A stretch of DNA of 64,000 bases from RGIG3102 sp964369915 (GTDB lineage Bacteria > Bacillota > Clostridia > Oscillospirales > Ruminococcaceae): contig CAYJGG010000003.1 of assembly GCA_964369915.1 (NCBI GenBank), positions 7,376 to 71,375 on the forward strand, given 5' to 3'. The translations under genes and the position numbers were made by a program. Shown in pieces: positions 18,386 through 27,449 of this stretch; position 1 is the first letter of the stretch; every line of letters starts with the position of its first letter. A model generated the notes under the pieces. The model was not told the origin of the DNA. It did no database searches and saw nothing but the letters and a program-made list of their open reading frames with translations.

Positions 18386-19087
18386 TTTATTTAGTATTTT
18401 TCTAATTATTTTATAATTTGGAGAAAATATTGATAAAAAATTATAAAATTCTTTAGAATGATTTAAATGCTTATAATGACAAAATTCATGTATTACAACA
18501 TATTCAATACATTCATAACTTTTTTTAATTAAATTAATATTTAATGTTATTATATTTTTATAAGGAGCACAACTTCCCCATTTCGCCTTTAAATCCCGAA
18601 AAACAATTTCTGGAAACGGAATATTATACTCTATAAATCTTGGGTGCACATCTTTTACTATTTCAGTTAGTATTTCTTTTGCCTTTTCTTTATAAAAGTT
18701 TTTAATTAACGTTTGTTTTCTTTTGAAATTATTTTTATCTTTTACAATTAAATATAAAATATTATCTTTTATAAAAACTTCTTCTTTACTATATTCTAAA
18801 ACTTCTAAAATCAATTTATCGCCTAAAAAATAATAAACTTCTCCATTTATATATTCTAATTCTTTTGGAGTTTCTATTTTATCAAATTTATTAAAAGCAT
18901 CCAAAATAAAATCAAATTTTTCTAAAACGAAATCATCTATATATTTTTTACTATTTCCCCTGCTTGCAGAAACTTTAACAATTTTATCTTTATTAATTCT
19001 TAAATTAATATTCTTAACTTTTTTTGTTTCTAAAATATATTCAATTTCAATATTATTTTTTCTAACAATTCTTTTTTCAATCTTCAT
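18383..19087 (-). CDS. YgjP-like zinc metallopeptidase (DUF45/WLM-type)
   Basis: A soluble 234-residue protein with the family-defining blocks KWGSCAPYKNIITLN near 167 and the zinc site HEFCHYKHLNHSKEFYN near 199-215 (HExxH plus a downstream His). Family members are predicted metal-dependent hydrolases of unknown substrate. It is a single gene with its own terminator, between purB and spoIIIA. No signal peptide. Confidence 0.85.
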   Translation of the reverse strand: MKIEKRIVRKNNIEIEYILETKKVKNINLRINKDKIVKVSASRGNSKKYIDDFVLEKFDFILDAFNKFDKIETPKELEYINGEVYYFLGDKLILEVLEYSKEEVFIKDNILYLIVKDKNNFKRKQTLIKNFYKEKAKEILTEIVKDVHPRFIEYNIPFPEIVFRDLKAKWGSCAPYKNIITLNINLIKKSYECIEYVVIHEFCHYKHLNHSKEFYNFLSIFSPNYKIIRKILNK

Positions 19088-19101
19088 ATTTACCTAAAAT
19101 T

Positions 19102-19126
19102 AAACAGCCGAAAAAATCGGCTGTTT
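19102..19126 (-). terminator. Terminator after purB
   Basis: Arms AAACAGCCG and CGGCTGTTT around an A/T loop, 11 bases after the purB stop; followed on the minus strand by a modest U-rich run (TTTAATTTTA). Confidence 0.75.
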
Positions 19127-19136
19127 ATATATTTTT

Positions 19137-20570
19137 TTAAACTTTAATATCTGCTTTAATACCAATAATATCTTTATTCTCATCTAAAATTGGATTAACA
19201 ACGTCTCTTAAAAAACTCTCAACTTGCTCTTTACTTCTACCAACATATTTTTCTGGCTGTAAAAATGCATTTAATTCTTCTAAAGTAAATCCAAAAGATT
19301 CATCTTGAGAAATCAATTCTAAAAGATTATTTTCAAGACCTAAAGCTTTAACATTATGGCTTGCTTTCATTGATAATTCTCTGATTTTTTCGTGTAATTC
19401 TTGACGGTCGCCACCTCTTTTAACTGCGTCCATCATAATATTTTCAGTTACCATAAATGGAAGTTCGCTCATTAATCTTTTTAGTATAACTTTTTCATAA
19501 ACAACTAATCCATCACAAACATTTAAACATAAATCTAAAATGCCATCAGTTGCTAAAAATGCCTCTGGAATAGATAAGCGTTTATTAGCTGAATCATCTA
19601 AAGTTCTTTCAAACCATTGAGTTGCAGTTGTCATAATTGGGTTTAAAGCATCAATCATAACAAAACGGCTTAATGCTGCTATTCTTTCACTTCTCATTGG
19701 ATTTCTTTTATAAGCCATAGCCGATGATCCGATTTGATTTTTTTCAAATGGTTCTTCTATTTCTTTTAAATGCTGTAATAGTCTAATATCATTACTCATT
19801 TTATGAGCAGTTGCTGCTATTCCTGAAAGGATATTCGCAACTTTTGCATCAATTTTTCTTGAATAAGTTTGTCCTGAAACTGGATAGCAATCACTAAAGC
19901 CCATTTTTTTAGCAATCATTGGATCAATTTTTTCGATTAAATCGTGGTTGCCATCAAATAATTCTAAAAATGATGCTTGAGTGCCTGTTGTTCCTTTTGA
20001 GCCTAGCAGTTTTATCGTTGATAACATATAATCTATATCTTCTAAATCAAGGCAGAATTCTTGTAGCCATAACGCTGCACGTTTACCAACTGTTGTCGGT
20101 TGTGCTGGCTGAAAATGAGTGAATGCAAGGCTTGGCATTGCTTTATATTCATCTGCAAACTTTGCTAAAACGCTCATAACATTTATAACTTTAATTCTAA
20201 CTAATTCTAATGCTTCTTTCATTAAAATAATATCAGTGTTATCACCAACATAGCAAGAAGTTGCACCTAAATGGATAATCCCTTTAGCAGATGGACATTG
20301 CTCACCATAAGCAAATACATGGCTCATAACATCGTGTCTTACTTCTTTTTCTCTTTTAACGGCAACATCAAAATTTATATCATCTTGAAATTCTTTTAAT
20401 TCGTTAATTTGCTCATCAGTTATTGGTAGACCTAGTTCTTTTTCAACTTCTGCAAGAGCAATCCATAATTTTCTCCAAGTTTTAAATTTCTTTTCTGGTG
20501 AAAAAATATATTGCATTTCAGCGCTTGCATATCTTTGGGAAAGTGGGCTTACATATTTATCGTTTGACAT
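19137..20570 (-). CDS. purB: Adenylosuccinate lyase
   Basis: Catalyses two fumarate-releasing steps in purine synthesis (SAICAR to AICAR and adenylosuccinate to AMP). At 477 residues it belongs to the longer, eukaryote-like form also found in many Clostridia. The fumarase/aspartase signature is the SSAMAYKRNPM segment near 288, and the HDVMSHVFA and THFQPAQPTT blocks are present at about 85 and 156. It closes the purC-purF-purB operon. Confidence 0.95.
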   Translation of the reverse strand: MSNDKYVSPLSQRYASAEMQYIFSPEKKFKTWRKLWIALAEVEKELGLPITDEQINELKEFQDDINFDVAVKREKEVRHDVMSHVFAYGEQCPSAKGIIHLGATSCYVGDNTDIILMKEALELVRIKVINVMSVLAKFADEYKAMPSLAFTHFQPAQPTTVGKRAALWLQEFCLDLEDIDYMLSTIKLLGSKGTTGTQASFLELFDGNHDLIEKIDPMIAKKMGFSDCYPVSGQTYSRKIDAKVANILSGIAATAHKMSNDIRLLQHLKEIEEPFEKNQIGSSAMAYKRNPMRSERIAALSRFVMIDALNPIMTTATQWFERTLDDSANKRLSIPEAFLATDGILDLCLNVCDGLVVYEKVILKRLMSELPFMVTENIMMDAVKRGGDRQELHEKIRELSMKASHNVKALGLENNLLELISQDESFGFTLEELNAFLQPEKYVGRSKEQVESFLRDVVNPILDENKDIIGIKADIKV

Positions 20571-20591
20571 TTATTTTGCTCCTATATAAAA

Positions 20592-22037
20592 TTATTCGTC
20601 GAATTCGCCTCTAATATCATCTTGTGGTGGCTCTATTGGATATTTACCATCAAAACAGCCTTTACAAATCGAAACTGTCGGCACTAATTCTTGTAATCTA
20701 TCAATTTTTAAAAATGCTAATGTATCTGCGCCTATTTTTTGTCTAATTTCTTCAACTGAATGATTATAAGCTACTAATTGATCTCTTGAAGGAATATCTG
20801 TTCCAAAATAGCATGGCCACAAAAATTCTGGAGCACTAGAACGCATATGCACTTCTTTTGCACCTGCTTTTCTTAATGAGTCAACTATTTTAGCACTAGT
20901 TGTTCCTCTAACAATAGAATCATCAACTAAAATAACTCTTTTATCTTTTACAACTTCTTTTAAAACATTTAGTTTCATTTTAACGCTGTCTTGTCTATTT
21001 TTTTGTTTTGGCTTTATAAAAGTTCTACCAATATAGCTGTTTTTAACAAAAGCAACACTATAAGGAATTCCTGTTTCCAAAGCATATCCCATAGCAGCAC
21101 CGTTTCCAGATTCAGGAACACCAACTACTATATCTGCATCAACAAAAGAATCTTTAGCTAAAAATTTTCCTGCTCTAATTCTTGAATTATAAACACTTTC
21201 GCCATCGATATAAGCATCAGGGCGGGCAAAATATATATACTCAAAAATACATACAGCTTGCTTTTCTTTTGGAATACAGTTTGATTTATCAGAGTGAATT
21301 TTCCCTTTTGAGTCTATAACAACTATTTCTCCAGGCTCAACATCTCTAATAAATTCAGCGCCGATAGTGTCTAGTGCGCAACTTTCTGAAACTATAAAAA
21401 ATGTATCATCACGTTTTCCAATACAAAGCGGTTTAAATCCGTGTGGATCTCTTACACCGATTAGTTTTCTAGGTGATTTAATAACTAAAGAATAAGCTCC
21501 TTTAATTTTTTTCATAGTTTTACTAACAGCTTCTTCAACAGTTGCTGAATTAACTCTTTCTCTTGCAATAACATATACAATAAGTTCAGAATCAATAGTA
21601 GTTTGGAATATTGCACCACTTAATGCTAATTCTTCTCTTAATTCTTTAGTATTAACTAAATTTCCATTGTGGGCAAATGCTAATGTGCCTTTAATATAAT
21701 TAATAGCTAAAGGTTGTGCATTTTCAATAGTTGAACTTCCAGCTGTTGAATATCTAACATGTCCAACGCCTAAATTTCCTTTTAATGTAGCTAAATTCGT
21801 TTCATTAAAAACTTCATTAACCAGCCCCATATTTTTTATAGTGCTAACTTTACATTTTGAAATATTAGTATCGGTAACACTAATTCCAGCACTTTCTTGA
21901 CCTCTGTGCTGCATAGTTAATAAGCTATAATAAATGTCTGCTGCAACATCTGATCCTTTTATATCATACGCTGCTGCAACGGCACATTCTTCGCTTAATT
22001 TATCATCATTTATTTCTATTTGCATTAAATTGTTCAT
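20592..22037 (-). CDS. purF: Amidophosphoribosyltransferase
   Basis: First committed step of purine synthesis, transferring glutamine nitrogen to PRPP. A short acidic leader of about 17 residues precedes the catalytic Cys in EECAVAAAYD; a mature N-terminal Cys after propeptide removal is known for the Bacillus type. The glutaminase blocks MQHRGQESAGI and GVGHVRYSTAG and the PRPP site VILVDDSIVRGTT near 355 are clear. Cysteines in VSICKGCFDG near the end and in the FEYIYFARPD region fit the iron-sulfur type. It overlaps purC by one base. Confidence 0.96.
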   Translation of the reverse strand: MNNLMQIEINDDKLSEECAVAAAYDIKGSDVAADIYYSLLTMQHRGQESAGISVTDTNISKCKVSTIKNMGLVNEVFNETNLATLKGNLGVGHVRYSTAGSSTIENAQPLAINYIKGTLAFAHNGNLVNTKELREELALSGAIFQTTIDSELIVYVIARERVNSATVEEAVSKTMKKIKGAYSLVIKSPRKLIGVRDPHGFKPLCIGKRDDTFFIVSESCALDTIGAEFIRDVEPGEIVVIDSKGKIHSDKSNCIPKEKQAVCIFEYIYFARPDAYIDGESVYNSRIRAGKFLAKDSFVDADIVVGVPESGNGAAMGYALETGIPYSVAFVKNSYIGRTFIKPKQKNRQDSVKMKLNVLKEVVKDKRVILVDDSIVRGTTSAKIVDSLRKAGAKEVHMRSSAPEFLWPCYFGTDIPSRDQLVAYNHSVEEIRQKIGADTLAFLKIDRLQELVPTVSICKGCFDGKYPIEPPQDDIRGEFDE

Positions 22038-22747
22038 TATTTTGTCAGCCCCAAACGTGATAATACTTCATTATAAGCACCTTCAACATTGCCTAAATCT
22101 CTTCTAAAACGGTCTTTATCCATTTTTTCATTAGTGTTTACATCCCATAAACGACAAGTGTCAGGGCTTGTTTCGTCTGCTAAAATGATTTTGCCATGAA
22201 ATCTTCCAAATTCAATTTTAAAATCTATAAGTTTTAAATCAGCTTGTAAAAAATATGCTTTTAAAACATCATTTACTTTAAATGCATAATTTTTAATAAT
22301 CTCAATTTCTTCCCAAGTTGCAAGCTCTAAAGCAACTGCGAAGTGATCGTTTATTAATGGATCGCCTAAGTCATCGTTTTTATATGAAAATTCAACAGTT
22401 GGAGTTTTAAATTCAATTCCTTCTTCAACTCCTAATCTTTTTGAAAAACTACCAGCTGAAACATTACGAATAATAACTTCAAGTGGCACAATTTCAACTC
22501 TTTTAACAGCTGTTTCTCTGTCGCTTAACTCTTTAACTAAATGAGTTGGAACTCCAGCTTCCTCAATTTTTGCAAAAGCATGGTTTGTGATTCTATTATT
22601 TATAACACCTTTACCAATAATAGTTCCCTTTTTTTCTCCGTTAAATGCAGTAGCATCATCTTTATAAGACACTATTACAACATCAGGATCTTCTGTTGCA
22701 TAAACCTTCTTTGCTTTGCCTTCGTAAATCATTTCTAATTTTTCCAT
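22037..22747 (-). CDS. purC: SAICAR synthetase
   Basis: ATP-dependent condensation of CAIR with aspartate in purine synthesis. The 236 residues have the start MIYEGKAKKVY, the VPLEVIIRNVSAGS block near 85 and LIDFKIEFGR...DETSPDTCRLWD near 172-200. It is the first gene of purC-purF-purB, with a strong promoter at 22829-22857. Confidence 0.97.
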   Translation of the reverse strand: MEKLEMIYEGKAKKVYATEDPDVVIVSYKDDATAFNGEKKGTIIGKGVINNRITNHAFAKIEEAGVPTHLVKELSDRETAVKRVEIVPLEVIIRNVSAGSFSKRLGVEEGIEFKTPTVEFSYKNDDLGDPLINDHFAVALELATWEEIEIIKNYAFKVNDVLKAYFLQADLKLIDFKIEFGRFHGKIILADETSPDTCRLWDVNTNEKMDKDRFRRDLGNVEGAYNEVLSRLGLTK

Positions 22748-22828
22748 AATTTAAACGTCCCTTTCTTATTTAAAACTTAATTTTAAGCTGATTTTTAATA
22801 TAAAATTATTTTAAGTAATAACATTTTG

Positions 22829-22857
22829 ATTATAAAATAAACCGCTTTATAAATCAA
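22829..22857 (-). promoter_or_regulatory. Promoter of purC-purF-purB
   Basis: TTGATT (22852-22857) and TATAAT (22829-22834) are 17 bases apart on the minus strand. The roughly 75-base AT-rich leader shows no purine riboswitch core or T-box that I can recognise, so repression, if any, would act through a protein. Confidence 0.7.
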
Positions 22858-22907
22858 CAAGATAAATACTTTTTTTCTATTTTATATAAAGTAGCTTAAA
22901 AAAATCA

Positions 22908-24059
22908 CTAATATTTTAATAGGTTTTCTTCTATAAGCCTTTTTTCAATATACGGCATTACATTTATAAATTTTTTAAACTCATTATACTTTAAAAATTC
23001 TTCATTATTAAAGCTTTGTTTTTTAATCGCTTTTATCGCAATGTTTTTCGGAGTATGCTCTGTTTCAATAAACTCCATAACACTAACATCAAAGCCTAAA
23101 GATTTTAATATTTGTGCTCTTAAGCTATCCGTTGCAAGTGCTGAAAATCTTTCTTTAATAAGCCCGAATTGAAGCATGGTATTAAGATTATCATTTTTTA
23201 TTTTAGTGAAAAATTCGTGCTGGCAACAAGGAACTGCAACTATTGCCTTTGCATTAAATTTAATACTTTGCACAATCCCCTCATCTGTTGCATTATCACA
23301 AGCATGAAGCATTATAACTAAATCAACATCTTTTGTTCTTGTGTAATCTTTAATATCACCATGCATAAATTCTAAAAATTCATATCCTAATTCTTTTGAA
23401 ACTTTGTTGCAATATTCAATAACATCAGTTTTTAAATCAAGCCCTGTTACTACTGCTTTTCTTTTTAAAATTTTAATAACATAATAATATAAAGCAAATG
23501 TTAAATACGCTTTTCCACAGCCAAAATCTACAATTTTTAATTCTTTATCTTTTTCAAAATTTTCAAAAATCGGAGATATTAACTCAAGATACTTATTTAT
23601 TTGGCGAAACTTATTATATTTTGATTTAATAATTTTCCCATCACTACTCATAACTCCTAAATACTTTAAAAAATCAATATTTTCATACTCATTTAATATA
23701 TATTCTTTTTTTCGATTATGAGATGAAATACTAACTTTTTTTGTAGCTGGCTTTGTTTTTGCTGTTATTTTATCTTTAAAGCAGTTTAAATGATAATCGT
23801 TTAACCCGCCATAAATTATACACTGAACAAAAACTTCTTTTAATAAATATTCAATTTCATCAATTAAATCATTCTCTTTAATATTTTTATGCACAACTTG
23901 TTTATCTTTTGTGTATTCTAATTGATACATAATTTCATTTTTTTGCAAAAAAGGTTTAATTAAAACTTTTGAATATTCACTTTGCACGCCTTTTTTAATT
24001 TGACTAATATTTATAAGCGCAATATCTTGATTTAAATAGCTAATTAATTTTTCTCTCAT
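22908..24059 (-). CDS. SAM-dependent methyltransferase (METTL25-like Methyltransf_32 type)
   Basis: This 383-residue protein has an N-terminal alpha/beta region (about 1-110) and a Rossmann methyltransferase domain. The SAM loop is VDFGCGKAYLTFALYY near 178 and a second acidic strand VTGLDLK is near 201. LVIMLHACDNATDEGI near 250 and AIVAVPCCQHEF near 272 are hallmarks of the METTL25-like group. Substrate unknown; rRNA or protein are both possible. It starts 14 bases after ade, so they are probably cotranscribed. Confidence 0.8.
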   Translation of the reverse strand: MREKLISYLNQDIALINISQIKKGVQSEYSKVLIKPFLQKNEIMYQLEYTKDKQVVHKNIKENDLIDEIEYLLKEVFVQCIIYGGLNDYHLNCFKDKITAKTKPATKKVSISSHNRKKEYILNEYENIDFLKYLGVMSSDGKIIKSKYNKFRQINKYLELISPIFENFEKDKELKIVDFGCGKAYLTFALYYYVIKILKRKAVVTGLDLKTDVIEYCNKVSKELGYEFLEFMHGDIKDYTRTKDVDLVIMLHACDNATDEGIVQSIKFNAKAIVAVPCCQHEFFTKIKNDNLNTMLQFGLIKERFSALATDSLRAQILKSLGFDVSVMEFIETEHTPKNIAIKAIKKQSFNNEEFLKYNEFKKFINVMPYIEKRLIEENLLKY

Positions 24060-24073
24060 TTTTTTAATTCTTT

Positions 24074-25846
24074 CTATTCTTCACAAAATACTGGAACAAA
24101 TGATTTTGAAAATACATCAACCATTCCCATATCACTAAATTTAAATTCTGGAATAACTATTAAAGAAAGTGTTACTATACGAAGTAGTGGATTTTTTAAA
24201 TCAATCCCAGCCTCATTTAAAACTCTTTTCATTTCTTTAACTTCTTTTGAAAGTTCGAAAATATCTTTTGAAGATACAATTCCTGCAACATTTAAAGCAA
24301 GTAATCCTTTAATTTTTGCATCTTCAGCATATGCCATACCGCCACCGATTTCTTTTAATTTATTTACAACAACAAGTGCATCTTCTGCTTTTTTAAATAC
24401 TACAACTAAATTATGTGAATCGTGAGAAACAGTTGAAGATAACGCGCCTTTAAATTTTGCAAAGCCTTTAACAACACCTAGATTATAATCACCTGTGCCA
24501 TATCTATTAATTATAATAGCAAACTGCAGATTTTCATCATTAGAAATATCAACTTTTCCATCTACAACTGGTAATTCTATAACTTCTTTTTTAGCATATG
24601 CAGAAGAAGATGTTTGATAAGCCATAGCATTGATTTTAACGGTTTTATCAGCTTTATTTGGTGCATATAAAGTTAAATCTTCCAGTGTAAAGTCTTTTAT
24701 CTTTACAGTGTTTTCAGTTTCCAGACTATCTCTTATATCTTCAATTTCAGCTAATAAAACACCATCTTTTGCAACTAAGTTACCGTCTGTAAAAACATGA
24801 CTAGGTTTTAACTCATTTAAATCATCCATTAACAGCATATCTGCAACATATCCAGCTGCAATAGCACCTAAATTTTTAATATCAACTTCTAAAGCTGCAT
24901 TTAATGTACAAGATTTTATAGCCGTTACTGGATCAAATCCATGGCGAATTGCATCTCTTAAAACATCATTCATATGTCCGCCATCGATTATTTCATCAAC
25001 TTCTCTATCATCAGTGCAAAATGTTAATCTATCAAAGAATTTAACGCCTTCTAGTCCATCAATAATTGTTTCAACATTTTTTGTCATTGAAGATGAACGC
25101 GCATCAATATACATACCATTACGAATTTTAGGTTTTGCTTCGTGCTGTGCTCTTGTTTCATGGCAAGTTGTAGGGCCACCAACTAAATAACTACTTAGCA
25201 TTCTTCCTGTAATTCCAGGAGCGTGACCTTGAATATATCTTCCGTCTTTTTCAAAAACTTCAATAATACTCATCATTCTATCGCTAGCATTTGCAACACC
25301 AACAAAATCCATAACTTCGCCAAGACCAATAATATTAGATAAATTTAGCATCTTTTCAATTTCTTTTGCTGTGAATTCAGCTCCATTCCCTTCCATATTA
25401 GGAACAGATGGTACACAAGAAGGAATATTTACATACATTTTCATCGGTAGACTTTCGCTCATTTTTGTCATATATTCAACGCCACGAATTCCACAAACAT
25501 TTGCTATTTCATGAGGATCTGTTACAACCATTGTTGTACCATGTGGTAAAACAGTTTTTGCAAAATTTCTAGGAATCATTAATGAGCTTTCAATATGTAC
25601 GTGTGCATCAATAAAACCTGGAGTTAAATATTTCCCTTGTGCATCTATAATTTCTTTAGCATTAACCTCATTAAAATCTTCAGTTTCAACGTGGGCAATA
25701 AAGCCATCGTAAATAAATACATTTGCTTTATAAATTTCGCCTGTAAAAGTGTTAACTAAATTTGCATTAATTATAGCTAAATCACTTGGGATTTTCCCAA
25801 GTGCTGCCATCATTAAACCTTTTTTATCTTTTGGGTAAATTTTCAT
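24074..25846 (-). CDS. ade: Adenine deaminase
   Basis: Converts adenine to hypoxanthine for purine salvage. The 590-residue amidohydrolase-type protein has TPGFIDAHVHIESS near 76 (metal ligands HxH), a GHAPG segment near 208, CTDDREVDE near 276 and the C-terminal domain with VSHDSHNLVVV near 478 that distinguishes Ade. It stands beside the purine operon but reads from its own region; the 160-base upstream gap has several AT-rich -10-like boxes, none decisive, and no purine riboswitch. Confidence 0.96.
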   Translation of the reverse strand: MKIYPKDKKGLMMAALGKIPSDLAIINANLVNTFTGEIYKANVFIYDGFIAHVETEDFNEVNAKEIIDAQGKYLTPGFIDAHVHIESSLMIPRNFAKTVLPHGTTMVVTDPHEIANVCGIRGVEYMTKMSESLPMKMYVNIPSCVPSVPNMEGNGAEFTAKEIEKMLNLSNIIGLGEVMDFVGVANASDRMMSIIEVFEKDGRYIQGHAPGITGRMLSSYLVGGPTTCHETRAQHEAKPKIRNGMYIDARSSSMTKNVETIIDGLEGVKFFDRLTFCTDDREVDEIIDGGHMNDVLRDAIRHGFDPVTAIKSCTLNAALEVDIKNLGAIAAGYVADMLLMDDLNELKPSHVFTDGNLVAKDGVLLAEIEDIRDSLETENTVKIKDFTLEDLTLYAPNKADKTVKINAMAYQTSSSAYAKKEVIELPVVDGKVDISNDENLQFAIIINRYGTGDYNLGVVKGFAKFKGALSSTVSHDSHNLVVVFKKAEDALVVVNKLKEIGGGMAYAEDAKIKGLLALNVAGIVSSKDIFELSKEVKEMKRVLNEAGIDLKNPLLRIVTLSLIVIPEFKFSDMGMVDVFSKSFVPVFCEE

Positions 25847-25966
25847 ATTGTACCATCTTTCTTTTTAAGTTGTTAATTTCCATATTTATAATATTATAAC
25901 ATAATATTATTTCAAAACTTTAATTAATATTTAAATTAATATTCATAAATAACTCTATTATATATG

Positions 25967-26000
25967 GGAAAAATCATAGAGATTTCTCCCTATGATTTTT
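25967..26000 (-). terminator. Terminator after gatB
   Basis: A 9-10 base stem (AAAATCATAG type arms) with an inner GAGA/TCTC extension, ending TTTTT on the minus strand, seven bases beyond the gatB stop. Confidence 0.6.
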
Positions 26001-26006
26001 ATTTAA

Positions 26007-27446
26007 TTATCCCTCAATAGCTTTTATAACCATTTCTCTTAATATATTTGGATTTCCTTGACCTTTACTTGCTTTCATACATTGACCAACTAAGAAACCT
26101 AAAACATTTGTTTTTCCATTTTTATAATCATTAACAGCTTTATCATTGTTTTTAATAACTTCATCAACAATACCATTTAATGCAGAAGTATCACTTATTT
26201 GCCCTAGACCTTTTTCTTCTACTACTTTTGTTGGTGATTTATCTTCATCAATAATAACATCTAAAACAGTTTTACCAGCTGTGTTTGAAATTTTATTAGA
26301 TTCAATTAATGTAATCATTTCAACTAGATTTTCAGCAGTTAATTTTAAATCAGTCATAATCATATTACGCTCATTTAAAATTTTAGAAATATCGCCTAAA
26401 ATCCAGTTTGAAATATTTTTAACTTCGCATTTATTTAGTTTTATACAATCTTCAAAGAACATCGCTCTATCTTTATTTGTAATTAATAAAGAGGCATCTG
26501 CTTTTGAAAGTTTATATTCTTCAATATATCTAATTAATTTTTCAGCTGGAAGTTCTGGCAGAGAGTCTTTTAACTCTTTAATTTTTTCATCAGTTACAAT
26601 AAATGTTAATAAATCTGGATCTGGGAAATATCTATAATCTTGTGCATCTTCTTTAGAACGAAGAATAATATTTTTACCAGCCATATCGTCCCATTTTCTT
26701 GTTTCTTGAGTGATAGTGCCGCCATTTGAAATAACATCAACTTGTCTTTTTGCTTCATAAGTGATAGCTCTGTGAGCTGCTGAAAAGCTATTAACGTTTT
26801 TCATTTCAACTCTTGTTCCAAATTCAGTTGAGCCTTTTAATCTAACAGAAACATTAACGTCACAGCGAACATTACCCTCTTGCATTTTTGCTTCACTTAT
26901 ACCTAGATAAATTAGTGTTGAGTGAATTGTATCAAGGTATGCTTTAGCTTCATCTGCTGAGCGTATATCTGGCTCTGAAACGATTTCAATTAATGGAACA
27001 CCACAACGGTTGTAATCTGCTAAAGTTCCACCAAAATCATCATCATGAATTAATTTTCCTGCATCTTCTTCTATATGAATTCTAGTAACACCAATTCTTT
27101 TAACTTCATCACCAACTAAAACATCTAAATGTCCATTTTCACATAATGGAATATCAAATTGAGAAATTTGATATGATTTTGGTAAGTCTGGATAGAAGTA
27201 GTTTTTTCTATCTTGTTTTGTTGTTCCATTTATTGAGCAGTTTAAAGCATGTCCCATTTTAACTGCATATTCAACCACTTGTTCATTTAAAACTGGCAGT
27301 GTTCCTGGCAGTCCCATACAAACAGGGCAAACATTTGTATTAACTTCTGAGCCAAATTCATTTTTACAGCCACAGAATATTTTTGTATTTGTTGAAAGCT
27401 CAGCGTGCACTTCAAGGCCTACAACTATTTCATAATTCTTCATCAT
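26007..27446 (-). CDS. gatB: Asp-tRNA(Asn)/Glu-tRNA(Gln) amidotransferase subunit B
   Basis: Kinase and tRNA-binding subunit of GatCAB, which amidates misacylated Glu-tRNA(Gln) and/or Asp-tRNA(Asn). The start is EIVVGLEVHAEL, followed by the CGC and CPVCMG cysteines of the zinc site, KNYFYPDLPKSYQISQ near 86 and a GatB/YqeY tail. 479 residues is normal. The first of two adjacent Met codons has GGAG nine bases upstream. Confidence 0.96.
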   Translation of the reverse strand: MMKNYEIVVGLEVHAELSTNTKIFCGCKNEFGSEVNTNVCPVCMGLPGTLPVLNEQVVEYAVKMGHALNCSINGTTKQDRKNYFYPDLPKSYQISQFDIPLCENGHLDVLVGDEVKRIGVTRIHIEEDAGKLIHDDDFGGTLADYNRCGVPLIEIVSEPDIRSADEAKAYLDTIHSTLIYLGISEAKMQEGNVRCDVNVSVRLKGSTEFGTRVEMKNVNSFSAAHRAITYEAKRQVDVISNGGTITQETRKWDDMAGKNIILRSKEDAQDYRYFPDPDLLTFIVTDEKIKELKDSLPELPAEKLIRYIEEYKLSKADASLLITNKDRAMFFEDCIKLNKCEVKNISNWILGDISKILNERNMIMTDLKLTAENLVEMITLIESNKISNTAGKTVLDVIIDEDKSPTKVVEEKGLGQISDTSALNGIVDEVIKNNDKAVNDYKNGKTNVLGFLVGQCMKASKGQGNPNILREMVIKAIEG

Positions 27447-27449
27447 AAA

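Noticed and set aside
22748..22907. Possible purine riboswitch ahead of purC
   Set aside because: Promoter and AT-rich leader only; none of the conserved loop sequences or pairing of a purine aptamer could be found.
25847..26006. Possible riboswitch or small RNA upstream of adenine deaminase
   Set aside because: The region contains the gatB terminator and AT-rich DNA with several overlapping -10-like boxes, but no conserved aptamer.
26146..26637. 163-codon plus-strand open frame
   Set aside because: Lies entirely antisense to gatB, whose protein is conserved throughout; no ribosome-binding site and a composition typical of a shadow frame in AT-rich DNA.
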